From: Bradyrhizobium sp. CB1015
GTDB lineage: Bacteria > Pseudomonadota > Alphaproteobacteria > Rhizobiales > Xanthobacteraceae
Assembly (NCBI RefSeq): GCF_025200925.1
Contig: NZ_CP104174.1
Location: forward strand, 5,146,001-5,210,000
DNA length: 64,000 bases
Reading direction: 5' to 3'
Shown here: positions 18,699 to 29,026 of the stretch, in pieces
How positions within the stretch are numbered: position 1 is the first letter of the stretch
Layout: each line of letters begins with the position of its first letter
Position numbers and translations under genes: made by a program
The notes under the pieces: generated by a model
Database searches by the model: none
What the model saw: the letters and a program-made list of their open reading frames with translations, nothing else
What the model was told of the DNA's origin: nothing

Positions 18699-19661
18699 TC
18701 AGTGGTTCAGCTCGAACCGCTTCAGCTTCCGGTGCAGCGTGGCGCGGCTGACGCCGAGGGCCTTGGCGGCGGCGGAAACATTGCCGCCGGCGCGCAGCAG
18801 CGCGCGCTGCAGCACCGCACGCTGGCCTCCGGCGAGATGATCGTGCGCGGCATCGCCACCGAGCAGATCGGCCGCGGGCACCGGCCGCAACGCACCGCCG
18901 GGCGCGATGCCGAGCGCCAGCCGGGCGGAGCGCGTTGCGCCGATCACCAGATCATCCGCATCGACCGCAACGAGGCCGCCGCAGCTTCCGTCCGCCGCCT
19001 GCGTCAGCACGATGCGGGCATGGGCGAAGACCTTGCGAAACAGGTCGGCCTCGATCCGCTTGGCCGCCTCGCCCGCCGCGAGCGCGATCAGGCTGGCGAA
19101 GGCGTCGGTGCGGTCGGCGCGGCAGGAGGAGACGTCGAGCACGCCCGCGAGCGCCGCCTCGTGGTCGTAGATCGGAACGGCGGTGCAGCTCAGAAGCGTG
19201 TTGCGGGCAAAGAAGTGCTGGTCGCGATCGATGGTCAGCGGACGCTGCTCGACAAGGCAGGTGCCGATGCCGTTGGTGCCCTCATGCTCCTCGCTCCAGA
19301 GCGCGCCCGTCCACAGGCCCCAGGATTGAAACGTCGCATCGTCCGCCACCGTGCCGCGGCGATCGACCGGCACGCCCTCGCAATCGGCGAGCAGCACACA
19401 GCAGCCTGCAGCGCCGACGGCCTGATAAAGCCGGTCCATCGCGCCCTGCGCGGCCGCCAGAAGCGGCGCGATGCGCTCGCGCGCCCGCTGCAGCTCGGCT
19501 TCGGTCAGCCGCATCGGCGCGGCGTGGCCGCCGGGATCGAGATGATGCAATCGGGAGGAACGGCGCCACGAGGCCACGAGCGCGGACCGAGCCGCCTGGC
19601 CTGACGCGATGGCGGCCTCAACGCGGGCCGCGTGATGCCGGGGCATTGTCCCATTCATCAC
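18699..19661 (-). CDS. AcoR-like GAF/Fis-HTH regulator without AAA+ domain
   Basis: A 320-residue regulator. The N-terminal half matches the sensor region of AcoR-type activators: an RxSWRRS-like start, then a GAF domain at about 70-200 (GCCVLLADCEGVPVD, EEHEGTNGIGTCLVEQRPLTI, SCTAVPIYDHEAALAGVLDVS). The last 45 residues are a Fis-type helix-turn-helix (GNVSAAAKALGVSRATLHRKL). The central sigma-54-interacting AAA+ domain of a full AcoR (about 240 residues, GAFTGA loop) is absent, with the two parts joined directly in one open frame. It is therefore unlikely to activate sigma-54 polymerase alone. The neighbouring aldehyde dehydrogenase gene is the obvious target. Confidence 0.85.
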   Translation of the reverse strand: MMNGTMPRHHAARVEAAIASGQAARSALVASWRRSSRLHHLDPGGHAAPMRLTEAELQRARERIAPLLAAAQGAMDRLYQAVGAAGCCVLLADCEGVPVDRRGTVADDATFQSWGLWTGALWSEEHEGTNGIGTCLVEQRPLTIDRDQHFFARNTLLSCTAVPIYDHEAALAGVLDVSSCRADRTDAFASLIALAAGEAAKRIEADLFRKVFAHARIVLTQAADGSCGGLVAVDADDLVIGATRSARLALGIAPGGALRPVPAADLLGGDAAHDHLAGGQRAVLQRALLRAGGNVSAAAKALGVSRATLHRKLKRFELNH

Positions 19662-19875
19662 AGTTTCCTCCGGATAGCAGTGTAGGACGCGCCAGTGCTG
19701 CCCGGTTGATCTGCGTCAACTTCAGCGAGCGCCACCAAAGGCATGAGCCCACCGCGGCACCGCCGTCAAGGCAACCGCCCGGTTCCGAAGTTACGACCTT
19801 CGCAGGAGGCGAAGGGTACGGTGGTCGGATTTCAGCAGCGACTTTCGCTGCTGGCTTTCAGAAGCTGCGGATGGG

Positions 19876-20193
19876 CTAGTTCGCCGGGATCATCCGAACG
19901 AGATCGCGCGGATGGACATAGTCGAGCTGGAAGCGCGCGCGCTCGTCCAGCATGTCCGGGTCGATCTTCTCGGACCGCAGCAGCGACACCCGTTGTTCGC
20001 TCCTGGCGCGCTCGCGCTTGAGCTGAGCCAGCTCGCTGGTCAGCGCGATGATCTCCTGGTCGAGCTCCTGGCGGGCGTTGAGACCGTATTTGCCGGTGTA
20101 GGCGTTGACGCCGAAATAGCCGACGATCGCCGCCGCCATCGCATAGAGGGCAAGGCCGGTCAGGATCGATTTCAGGCGCGCGCGGGAGACCAT
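19876..20193 (-). CDS. FtsB/DivIC-type septum formation initiator
   Basis: A 105-residue bitopic membrane protein: a short basic N-terminus, one membrane helix at about 10-30 (GLALYAMAAAIVGYFGVNAY), then a coiled coil (LDQEIIALTSELAQLKRERARSEQRVSLL) and a DPDMLDERAR motif typical of the family. These proteins bridge FtsL and FtsQ in the divisome. In alphaproteobacteria the gene commonly lies near eno and pdhA, as it does here. Confidence 0.88.
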   Translation of the reverse strand: MVSRARLKSILTGLALYAMAAAIVGYFGVNAYTGKYGLNARQELDQEIIALTSELAQLKRERARSEQRVSLLRSEKIDPDMLDERARFQLDYVHPRDLVRMIPAN

Positions 20194-20254
20194 CTTCGGA
20201 AGATGGGACAGGTTGGTTAAGGGAGTGCTAATTGCCCTCTCTCAAGACGCCAAT

Positions 20255-20341
20255 CGTCATGCCCGGGCTTGTCCCGGGCATCCACGTTCTTCGGTGAGGT
20301 CGGCAAAGACGTGGATGGCCGGGTCAAGCCCGGCCATGACG
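20255..20341. repeat. Intergenic palindromic repeat (CGTCATGCCCGGGC type)
   Basis: The element reads CGTCATGCCCGGGCTTG ... CAAGCCCGGCCATGACG with complementary ends and an inner inverted pair (ATCCACGT / ACGTGGAT). It fills the gap between the FtsB-like and FMN-reductase genes and belongs to the dispersed rhizobial hairpin repeats, a relative of that at 10172-10269. Confidence 0.75.
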
Positions 20342-20355
20342 GAGAGAGTGAGTGC

Positions 20356-20907
20356 TCAGCCCTGATTCTTCGCCACATGCGCGGCGAAGGCATCGATGTA
20401 TTGCTGCAGCACCGTCTTGAGGGAGTCCTTGGTCAGGTTGCCGTCCGCATCGAAGGCATCGCCGACGCCATTGAGATAGATTTCCGGCTGCTGAAGAATC
20501 GGACCGGAAATGCCAGGCAGGATGGTCTGCAGATGCTTGGCCGCGCTGACGCCGCCGAGCGGCCCCGGCGAGTTGGAGATGATGCCGACCGGCTTGCCGA
20601 GGAATGAGCTCTTGCCATAAGGCCGCGAGGCGACGTCGATGGCGTTCTTCAGGACGCCCGGAATCGAGCGGTTGTATTCGGGCGTGACGAACAGGACGCC
20701 GTTCGACTTCTGGAGCTTGTCGCGGAAGGCGAGCCAGTCCGCGGGCGGCGCGCCCTCGAGGTCCTGATTGAAGAACGAGATGCCCGCCGGCGTGATCACC
20801 TCGAGCTTGAGCGAGGCAGGCGCGAGCTTGGCGAGCGCATTGGCGATCTTGAGCGAGAAGCCGTCCTTGCGCAGGCTGCCAGCGATCGTGACGATATTAT
20901 AGGCCAT
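20356..20907 (-). CDS. NADPH-dependent FMN reductase
   Basis: A 183-residue flavodoxin-fold reductase. The FMN phosphate loop is GSLRKDGFSLKIANAL, and the isoalloxazine-contacting segment is FVTPEYNRSIPGVLKNAIDVASRP, both diagnostic for the ChrR/YieF/ArsH-like NADPH:FMN or quinone reductase family. Such enzymes make two-electron reductions of quinones, chromate or azo compounds. No regulator or metal gene is adjacent, so the physiological substrate is not indicated. Confidence 0.9.
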   Translation of the reverse strand: MAYNIVTIAGSLRKDGFSLKIANALAKLAPASLKLEVITPAGISFFNQDLEGAPPADWLAFRDKLQKSNGVLFVTPEYNRSIPGVLKNAIDVASRPYGKSSFLGKPVGIISNSPGPLGGVSAAKHLQTILPGISGPILQQPEIYLNGVGDAFDADGNLTKDSLKTVLQQYIDAFAAHVAKNQG

Positions 20908-21051
20908 TGAGGGTCCTTGAAGGCTTGAGCGTGAATGCCGGACAGCACTTAAGCCATCCGGACCGATAGATGCAAGTGCATGAACTGGTCCGATTTGGAA
21001 ACGCAGCGTTTCTGGAAATGGGTCCGTTGGCGCTCCGTCCAGACCACGATC

Positions 21052-21083
21052 AAAAGCAATCAGGCCGCCAAGCGGCGGCCTGA
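21052..21083 (-). terminator. Rho-independent terminator of the MDR oxidoreductase gene
   Basis: On the minus strand the sequence ATCAGGCCGCC-GCTT-GGCGGCCTGAT forms an 11-base-pair GC-rich stem followed by TGCTTTT. It lies about 30 bases after the stop of the oxidoreductase gene at 21110. Confidence 0.8.
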
Positions 21084-21109
21084 TGTGTCTCGATAACCGA
21101 CCGAAGCGA

Positions 21110-22243
21110 TCACTTGTTCGGGTTGATGAGGAATTTTTCGCCGGTGGCCCGCTTGGCGTAGACCGCGATATTGGCGGGATCGAGCGCCTCGGCGAGCGAC
21201 ACCACCTTGGTGTAATGGCTGGCGAAGGTGGTCTTCAGCTCGGATGCCACGCGCTGGCGCAGGCGGCCGATCTCGGCCGGACCGATGTTCTGAAGGAATG
21301 GCGTGAGCAGCCAGCCGCCGACGCCCCAGCTCAGGCCGAACGAGCGGTTCAGCTCCGTCGGCCGGGTGTCGAGGCTGCCATAGATGTAGACCTGCTTGTA
21401 CACGTTGGAGCCGTAGCGGCTGTATTCCTTCGCGGTCTTGTTGGCCGCGATTTCCATCGCGGTCAGGATCTGGCTCGCCAGCTTGCCGCCGCCGATGGCA
21501 TCAAAAGCGATCGTGGCGCCGGTCTCGACCAGCGCGTTGGTGAGATCGTCCATGAAATCAGGCGCGCTGGAATCGACGACGTATTTGGCGCCGATCTTGT
21601 GCAGGATGTCGGCCTGCTCCTTGTTCCTGACGATGTTGACGAGGCCGATGCCGTCCTTGATGCAGATCTTGTTGAGCATCTGGCCGAGATTGGAGGCGGC
21701 GGCCGTGTGCACGAGCGCCTTGTGGCCCTCCCGCCGCATCGTCTCGGTCATGCCGAGCGCGGTCAGCGGATTGACGAACCAGGAGGCGCCGTCGGCAGCC
21801 GTGGTGCCCGGCGGCAGCTCCATGACGTCGCGGACCTTGAGCACGCGGTACTGCGTGTACATCGCGCCGCCGATCATCGATACCGTCTTGCCCAGCAGGG
21901 CCTTCGCCGCGTCCGACGATCCGGTCCGGATCACCGTGCCGGCGCCCTCGTTGCCGACTGGCAGCGACTGATCGAATCTCGCCGCCATCATCCGCATCGC
22001 CGCCTCGGGCATCGTGGCGGTGATGACCGGCATCTCCTTGGTGCCGGAGACCTTGGCGGCCGACATGTCGGCCGGCCCGATCAGGAGCCCGAGGTCGGAC
22101 GGGTTGATCGGGGTGGCCTCGACGCGAACCACGACCTCATCGTCGGCCGGCTCTGGCGTCGGGACCGTCACGAGAGACAATTCCAGCTCGCCGCTCTTCT
22201 TGAGCAGCGAACGCAGTTCCAGTCCGGTCTTGCCGTCACTCAT
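21110..22243 (-). CDS. Zinc-binding (MDR) family dehydrogenase/quinone reductase-like
   Basis: A 377-residue medium-chain dehydrogenase/reductase. The N-terminal GroES-like domain contains the substrate-side segment VVVRVEATPINPSDLGLLIG, and a Rossmann domain follows. The catalytic zinc-site cysteine/histidine pattern of true alcohol dehydrogenases is not evident, so it probably works without catalytic zinc, like quinone or enoyl reductases. The segments PVGNEGAGTVIRTGSS and DAIGGGKLASQILTAME are typical. It is monocistronic with its own terminator, and the substrate is unknown. Confidence 0.85.
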   Translation of the reverse strand: MSDGKTGLELRSLLKKSGELELSLVTVPTPEPADDEVVVRVEATPINPSDLGLLIGPADMSAAKVSGTKEMPVITATMPEAAMRMMAARFDQSLPVGNEGAGTVIRTGSSDAAKALLGKTVSMIGGAMYTQYRVLKVRDVMELPPGTTAADGASWFVNPLTALGMTETMRREGHKALVHTAAASNLGQMLNKICIKDGIGLVNIVRNKEQADILHKIGAKYVVDSSAPDFMDDLTNALVETGATIAFDAIGGGKLASQILTAMEIAANKTAKEYSRYGSNVYKQVYIYGSLDTRPTELNRSFGLSWGVGGWLLTPFLQNIGPAEIGRLRQRVASELKTTFASHYTKVVSLAEALDPANIAVYAKRATGEKFLINPNK

Positions 22244-22289
22244 GTCGATCCTCCCCTGTCCTTCTGTTCGCGCGGATCGAGACGCCGGC

Positions 22290-23591
<1,302 letters not shown>

Positions 23592-23747
23592 TTAGGGCTG
23601 ATCGGTGCCGCGGGTCTTACACGGGCCGCAAGCAAATGTGAACGCTTGGACGCACCGCTTCGGCTGACGCGTGAAGCACCCAAGACTAAACTTGAGAACG
23701 CTGGGTCTGCGCGTCCATCCTCAATCCCAAGAAGCCGAGGTAACGCC

Positions 23748-24725
23748 ATGAATCGCCGCCAGTTTCTTGCTTCGAGCGCCGCCGTCCTTGCCACCCGCCC
23801 AAGTCTTGCGCAGGAGGCCCCGTTCCGGACGAAATATTTCCCGATCAGCGCCGGCATTGGCTTGCACGATCTCACGCCCGCCTCTGATGGCACGGTCTGG
23901 TTCACCGCCCAGGGCAAGGGCCTGCTCGGCAGGCTCGATCCCCGGGATGGCCGTTTCAAGACGGTCAGTCTCGGCCAGGGCGCCGCCCCGCACGGTGTGA
24001 CCATCGGCCCCGACCGCGCCCCCTGGATCACCGAAGGCGGCCAGAACGCGATCGCGCGGGTCGACCCTTCCGACCTCAGCGTCACGCTGTTCCGCCTGCC
24101 GGAAAAGTTCACCTCCGCCAATCTCAACACCGGCGTGTTCGACAACGACGGCACCTATTGGTTCACCGGGCAATCCGGCTATTACGGGCGGCTGTCTCCG
24201 AAGACCGGAGAAATGAATGTGTTCAAGGCGCCGAAGGGGGTCGGCCCCTACGGCATCACGGTCACGCCCAAGGGCGATGTCTGGTACGCCTCCCTCGCCG
24301 GCAGCCATATCGCGAAGATCGACCGCGCAGGCGGCAATGCGACCGTGGTCGAGCCGCCGACACCCAACCAGGGCGCGCGGCGCGTCTGGTCGGATTCGAG
24401 GGGCCGGATCTGGGTCAGCGAGTGGAACAGCGGCCACGTCTCGGTGCATGATCCCGCCGACGGCTCCTGGAAGACCTGGAAGCTGCCGGGCGAACGTCCC
24501 CGCGCCTATGCCGTGTACGTCGACGACAAGGACAAGGTCTGGCTGACCGATTTCTCCGCCAATGCCATCGTGCGCTTCGATCCCGCCACTGAGCGGTTCA
24601 ACGTCTTCGTCAGCGACAAGGCAAATGCCAACGTCCGCCAGCTCGACGGCCGTCCGGGCGAGCTGTGGGGCTGCGAGTCCGGCAACGACCGCATCGTCAT
24701 GATCCAGACGATCGCCGCTGGTTGA
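23748..24725 (+). CDS. Exported Vgb-like (streptogramin lyase-type) beta-propeller protein
   Basis: A 325-residue protein with a Tat-like or Sec signal ([21 protein letters not shown]) and a beta-propeller made of repeats such as [44 protein letters not shown] and [21 protein letters not shown]. This is the virginiamycin B lyase/NHL-like fold, in which catalytic His and Glu residues decide lyase activity; I could not assign them securely. The export signal argues for a periplasmic sugar- or lactone-acting role rather than antibiotic resistance. Confidence 0.8.
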   Translation: MNRRQFLASSAAVLATRPSLAQEAPFRTKYFPISAGIGLHDLTPASDGTVWFTAQGKGLLGRLDPRDGRFKTVSLGQGAAPHGVTIGPDRAPWITEGGQNAIARVDPSDLSVTLFRLPEKFTSANLNTGVFDNDGTYWFTGQSGYYGRLSPKTGEMNVFKAPKGVGPYGITVTPKGDVWYASLAGSHIAKIDRAGGNATVVEPPTPNQGARRVWSDSRGRIWVSEWNSGHVSVHDPADGSWKTWKLPGERPRAYAVYVDDKDKVWLTDFSANAIVRFDPATERFNVFVSDKANANVRQLDGRPGELWGCESGNDRIVMIQTIAAG

Positions 24726-24777
24726 CGGCAGCGGCATTTGCGTCCATCCCGGCATCCGAAAAAGGATGTTGACGACG

Positions 24778-25230
24778 ATGGCGAAAAAATCCCTCCAGCT
24801 CGGCCGTGCGGTTGAGTGGCCGCACACGCCGGAAGAAGCCCAGCTCGACCGCGTGCCCAATCCGCAAAAGGGCACGGATTATCTGGTACGCTTCACCGTG
24901 CCAGAATTCACCTCGCTCTGCCCGGTCACGGGCCAGCCGGATTTCGCGCATCTGATGATCGACTACGCGCCGGGGGCGTGGCTCTTGGAGTCGAAATCGC
25001 TCAAGCTCTACATCGCGAGCTTCCGCAACCACGGCGCCTTCCACGAGGACTGCACCGTGATGATCGGCAAGCGCATCGCTTCCGAGATCAAGCCGAAATT
25101 CTTGCGCATCGGCGGCTATTGGTATCCGCGCGGCGGCATCCCGATCGACGTGTTCTGGCAGACCGGCCGTGTGCCGAAAGGCCTGTGGGTGCCCGAGCAA
25201 GGCGTCGCGCCTTATCGCGGACGGGGCTAA
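24778..25230 (+). CDS. queF: NADPH-dependent 7-cyano-7-deazaguanine reductase
   Basis: A 150-residue enzyme reducing preQ0 to preQ1 in queuosine synthesis. The substrate thioimide cysteine lies in [14 protein letters not shown], the QueF motif [16 protein letters not shown] is complete, and the C-terminal Glu/Arg segment ends VAPYRGRG. I chose ATG 24778 ([11 protein letters not shown]) because the ATG at 24766 abuts the AAGGA sequence and would leave no ribosome-binding site. No preQ1 riboswitch was seen in the short leader. The stop codon lies within the start of a repeat element. Confidence 0.95.
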   Translation: MAKKSLQLGRAVEWPHTPEEAQLDRVPNPQKGTDYLVRFTVPEFTSLCPVTGQPDFAHLMIDYAPGAWLLESKSLKLYIASFRNHGAFHEDCTVMIGKRIASEIKPKFLRIGGYWYPRGGIPIDVFWQTGRVPKGLWVPEQGVAPYRGRG

Positions 25231-25329
25231 AGCGCGATGCGATGAGGATGAATCGTCATCGCGCTTTAGGTTGTTGTTTGAGCATGATCTTTTCGGAAAA
25301 CCGCTTCACACTTTTCCGGATCATGCTCT
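25227..25329. repeat. RIME-like mosaic element with two palindromes
   Basis: The first palindrome is CTAAAGCGCGATG (25227-25239) against CATCGCGCTTTAG (25257-25269). The second is GAGCATGATC (25280-25289) against GATCATGCTC (25319-25328), enclosing TTTTCGGAAAACCG...CTTTTCCG. Two palindromes in about 103 bases fit the description of Rhizobium-specific intergenic mosaic elements (about 108 bases, two palindromes, recalled from the literature). The first arm overlaps the queF stop codon, so the element may supply the 3' end of that mRNA. Confidence 0.8.
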
Positions 25330-25346
25330 GGTTGGAGACGAAGACG

Positions 25347-26147
25347 ATGAGATCAATCTCGGCAACATTCCGTAATTTTGTGCTGGGCGTCCTCGGCGTG
25401 CTGTTGCTGACCGGCACATCGTCGGATGCCGCCGAGGTGCGGGTGATGATTTCGGGCGGGCTGACGGCGGCCTACAAGGCGCTCGTGCCGGAATTCGAGA
25501 AGGCCAGTGGCAACAAGGTGCTCACGGAATATGGGCCGTCGATGGGAACGACCGCGAACGCGATTCCCGTCCGGCTCGAGCGCGGCGAGCCGGCCGACGT
25601 CCTGATCATGGTGGGCTATGCCCTGAGCGACCTCGCGAGCAAAGGCAAGGTCGTGGCCGGTAGCCAGGTCGATCTCACGAGGTCGCCGATCGGAATCGCG
25701 GTGAAATCGGGCGCGCCGAAGCCGGACATCAGCTCGGCCGATGCCCTCAAGCGCGCGCTGCTGGCGGCGAAGACGATCGCCTATTCCGACAGCGCCAGCG
25801 GCGTCTATGTCTCGACCGAGATGTTCGACAAGCTCGGCATCACTGAGGCCATGAAGGACAAGGCGCGCAAGATTCCGGCAACGCCTGTCGGCGAGATCGT
25901 CGCGCACGGCGAGGCCGAACTCGGCTTTCAGCAGATCAGCGAATTGAAGCCCGTCAAGGGCATCGACATCGTCGGGCCGCTGCCGGACGAATTGCAGAAG
26001 ATCACGATCTTCTCGGCTGGAATTGCGACGGGCGCGAAGGAGCCAGAGGCCGGCCGCGCCTTGATAAACTTCCTCGCCTCCCCCGCCGCGCGCGAGGCGA
26101 TCATCGCGAGCGGGATGGAGCCTATTCCGGCTGGCGGGGCCAAATAA
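25347..26147 (+). CDS. Orphan molybdate-type ABC substrate-binding protein
   Basis: A 266-residue exported binding protein (signal peptide about 1-29, FVLGVLGVLLLTGTSSDA). The mature part matches the SBP_bac_11/ModA-like family: VRVMISGGLTAAYKALVPEF, PADVLIMVG, SDSASGVYVSTEMF, GEAELGFQQISEL and the C-terminal ALINFLASPAAREAI. No modB or modC is nearby, and residues that would define molybdate specificity cannot be judged by eye. GGAG lies about 10 bases before the ATG. Confidence 0.82.
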   Translation: MRSISATFRNFVLGVLGVLLLTGTSSDAAEVRVMISGGLTAAYKALVPEFEKASGNKVLTEYGPSMGTTANAIPVRLERGEPADVLIMVGYALSDLASKGKVVAGSQVDLTRSPIGIAVKSGAPKPDISSADALKRALLAAKTIAYSDSASGVYVSTEMFDKLGITEAMKDKARKIPATPVGEIVAHGEAELGFQQISELKPVKGIDIVGPLPDELQKITIFSAGIATGAKEPEAGRALINFLASPAAREAIIASGMEPIPAGGAK

Positions 26148-26165
26148 CGCGTCTCTCAGTGCGCC

Positions 26166-28039
26166 TCAATACGCGCTCAGCAAGTCCACCTTGGCATTCG
26201 CCAGCACCAGCCGCCGTGCCAGGATGGCGGCGAGGTTGCGCATGATCTTCAACGACGTTTCCGGGTGCAGCCGGCGGTAATCGGCAAAGCTGTCGAGTGG
26301 CAGTTCGAGGCAGGTGACGGGCGTGTCTGCGAAGACGTCGGCGCTACGGCTTTGCTCCAGGATCGCCATCTCGCCGAATTCCATGCCGGGGCCCAGCGAG
26401 GCGAGTCGCACGCCGCTGCGCAGCTTCACGCTGACCATGCCGCTCTGGAGAAAGAACAGCGAATTGGCGGGCTCGCCGGCCGCGATGATGCGCTGGCCGG
26501 CCGCGTAATGCCGCGTGGTCGACAGCTTGATGATGGCGGCGATCTCCTCCGCGCCGAGCTCGGCGAGCAGCGCCTGCTCGCCCAGATGTGCGCTCTGCTT
26601 GAGGTCGGTGAAGCCGCCGAAGCGGTAGATCACCTGGTCTTCGGCCCATTCGATGGCATCGTCGAGCAGCGCGAAGCGGCGCAGCCGGCGCGGCTCGGCG
26701 GTGCGTGCGGCGATCGCGCTCCACACCGCGGAGGTGCCCTCGAAGCCGGACAGAATGGTGGTGACGCCGGCATTGCCGAGCGCAGTCAGCGTATCGCCGA
26801 GCAGCTCGGCGCCGGCCGCGGTGATGTCGGGAACGCGGCGGAAGTCGATGATCAGCAGCGGCGCGTTCGGCGGCTCGCTGGTGAGCCTTCTGGTAACGTA
26901 GTCGATCGTGGCGAAATTCATCGCGCCGACCAGCTCGAGCACGCGGATGTCGCTGTGGCGTTCGTCGAGGATCTGCTGCTCGTGCGGCTGGCGGCTGCGG
27001 CGCGAGGAGATGCCGTAGACGTCGTAATCCGCCATGATGCTGGTGCGGACGTCTGCGTTGCGGTTGAGCATGTGCAGGTCGAACCGCGCCGACAGCGCCT
27101 CGCAGACCTTCAGGCCGCGCACGCTGTTGAAATGGTTGTCGAGCAGCGGCGAGAAGGTGCCGAGCCCGAGCTGCGAGGGCAACGCCGCGACGATGCCGCC
27201 GCCGACGCCGCTTTTGGCGGGAATGCCGACGCGATAGGTCCACTCGCCGGCATAGTCGTACATGCCCGAGCTCGTCATCACCGAGAGCGTGCGCGCGACG
27301 ATGTGCGGCGTGATCACCTGCACGCCCGTCACCGGATTGATGCCGCGATTGGCGAGCGTTGCCGCCATCACCGCGAGATCGCGCGCGGTGACCAGGATCG
27401 CGCATTGCGGAAATAGACGTCGAGCACTGCATCGACTTCGTCGGGCAGCACCGCGTAATTCCGCAGCAGCCAGGCAATCGCCCGGTTGCGGTTGCCGGTC
27501 GCGGTCTCCGAGGTGTGCACGGCCTCGTCGACGCCGAGCTCGCGGCCGGCGAACGCGCTGAGCTTGGCGCGGACGCGCTCGAAGGCTCCCTTCCCTTCGA
27601 CCTCATAGATCAGGCCCGAGCAGGCGATGGCGCCGGCATTGACCATGGGGTTGAAGGGGCGGTTGTCGTTGGTGAGGCGGATCGAGTTGAAGGCCTCACC
27701 GCTCGGCTCGACGCCGATCGTGGCCGAGACGCGCGCCTCGCCGACCATCTCCAGCGCCAGCGCGAAGACGAAGGCTTTGGACACCGACTGGATCGTGAAC
27801 GGCACCTCGCTGTCGCCGACCTCGTAGACATGGCCGTCGATGGTGACGAGCGCGATGCCGAAATGATCGGGATTGGCGCGCTTCAGCTCGGGAATGTAGT
27901 CGGCAAGCTCGCCGGAATTGTCGGTCCGGAATTCGGCGTGGCAATCGGCCAGGAAACGCCGCAGCGGCGGCTTGGTGAGATATCCGGTCGAACGGTGCGT
28001 ACCGGCTGCGCTGGCCGAATGGCTGGTCTGGACGTCCAC
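26166..28039 (-). pseudogene. glsA: Glutaminase-STAS-cyclic-nucleotide-binding fusion, frameshifted
   Basis: Reading from GTG 28039 (GAGGTG 7 bases upstream), the product is a glutaminase A: TGYLTKPPLRRFLADC, the nucleophile serine in QSVSKAF, and NAGAIACSGL. Near 27407 one base is missing: YFR is followed by out-of-frame NARSW and a stop at 27368. Restoring one C gives YFRQCAILVTARDLAVMAATLANRG, the expected glutaminase sequence, which continues in the next frame through the rest of the catalytic domain, a STAS domain (IRVLELVGAMNFATID...) and a cNMP-binding domain (FGEMAILEQSRSADV) to 26166. The intact protein would have about 624 residues. As it stands both halves lack part of the active site. 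A GTG/ATG overlapping the stop could restart translation of the second part. A sequencing error is the alternative. Confidence 0.88.
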
Positions 28040-28177
28040 GGTCTCACACCTCGATTTGCCCAGAATCGAAGCAATTCGTGTGCCATGTATACCGGGCCGA
28101 CGGTGTCGTGGTGGGGAGCGATGCCCGCTGGAGTCGCGCCCTATCGGGGCGGGGATGATTTGGGCGGCCCTTCGCAT

Positions 28178-28210
28178 GGTGGGCGGGGACGTCCCGCCCA
28201 CCCTTTTTTT
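28178..28210 (+). terminator. Rho-independent terminator on the plus strand
   Basis: GGTGGGCGGGGAC/GTCCCGCCCACC forms a strong stem followed by CTTTTTTT. The T-run makes it a plus-strand terminator. No intact plus-strand gene ends just before it; the sequence upstream (28110-28150) ends with a GVAPYRGG reading that may be a gene remnant. It separates the glutaminase 5' end from the cyclase fragment. Confidence 0.7.
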
Positions 28211-28217
28211 GTCCGCG

Positions 28218-28595
28218 TCAGGTGATCGCGATCGGACAGCCATTGCTGCCGGTAGCGCCTTTGATCGGCGCTGGCGTGAAGCAGTAGACGAACTGGTACT
28301 TCTTGTCGGCAATCAACTCGTCAAAGATCAGGTTCTCGTGGTTGAGAATGCCGTGCTTGGTCTGCAATTCGGCGTGAACCACGAAGGCGAGCGACTTGTC
28401 GGGATTGGGCACCACTTCGACCGCCCAAGTGTCAGCCGCAGTCAGCGCGAGATCCTTCTCGATGATCCACTTCGCGGCATCGAGGCCGATTCCAGGCTCG
28501 CCGCTATTGAAGCGATCATTGTTCTTCATCCACAGGGAGCCCCAGCCGGTGTGGAACATGATCGCATCGCCCGGCTTGATGTCGCTCTCCGCGTC
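28218..28595 (-). pseudogene. C-terminal remnant of a cyclase-family (kynurenine formamidase-like) hydrolase
   Basis: The last 125 or so codons of the frame are recognisable: DIKPGDAIMFHTGWGSLW, GIGLDAAKWIIEKDLALTAADTWAVEV and a C-terminal half ending GATGSNGCPIAIT, as in the Cyclase (PF04199-type) family. The N-terminal two thirds, with the metal-binding HxGTHxD motif, are missing. Upstream of about 28595 the DNA instead encodes a CobW remnant on the opposite strand. It is therefore a truncated gene joined to unrelated sequence. The exact junction is within 28585-28610. Confidence 0.75.
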
Positions 28596-28970
28596 GCCAA
28601 GGCGGCGCATGAGCGCGGCCATCATCACGATGACGGTCATGCCCATCACGAGCATCACGGCCACGATGCATCGATCCTTAGCTTCATGATCGCATTCGAC
28701 GATCCTCTTGACTGGATGGCCGTATCGCGCTGGCTCGCGCATCTGCGCGCCAGCCGGGGAGAGGACCTCTTGCGGGTCAAGGGCATCTTGAATCTTCGCG
28801 ATGAAGCGACGCCGGTCGCCGTCCATGGCATCCACCACGTCTTCCATCCGCCGGTGGCGCTTGCAAAATGGCCCCATGCCGACCGCCGTTCGCGCATCGT
28901 GTTCATCACCCGTGGCATTACGCGTCACGAGGTGCTTGACCTCTGGCAGGGAGCCCACGCGGGCGCCTGA
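28596..28970 (+). pseudogene. C-terminal remnant of a CobW/P47K-family GTPase
   Basis: The plus-strand frame ending at TGA 28970 encodes a His-rich stretch (HHHDDGHAHHEHHGHD) followed by the CobW C-terminal domain: FDDPLDWMAVSRWLAHL, DLLRVKGILNL, VHGIHHVFHPP and DRRSRIVFITRGI. This matches COG0523 metallochaperone GTPases, but the GTPase domain with its Walker A and CxCC motifs is absent; upstream DNA belongs to the cyclase fragment. There is no start codon with a ribosome-binding site. It marks a deletion or rearrangement point. Confidence 0.75.
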
Positions 28971-29026
28971 GCTCCACAAGGCACCTCGCGAAGCTTTTTG
29001 AAAGGGCGCTTCTCCGGGACGCGCCC

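Noticed and set aside
18702..19879. Two long plus-strand frames opposite the AcoR-like regulator
   Set aside because: Both are shadows of the regulator gene, with no recognisable protein features.
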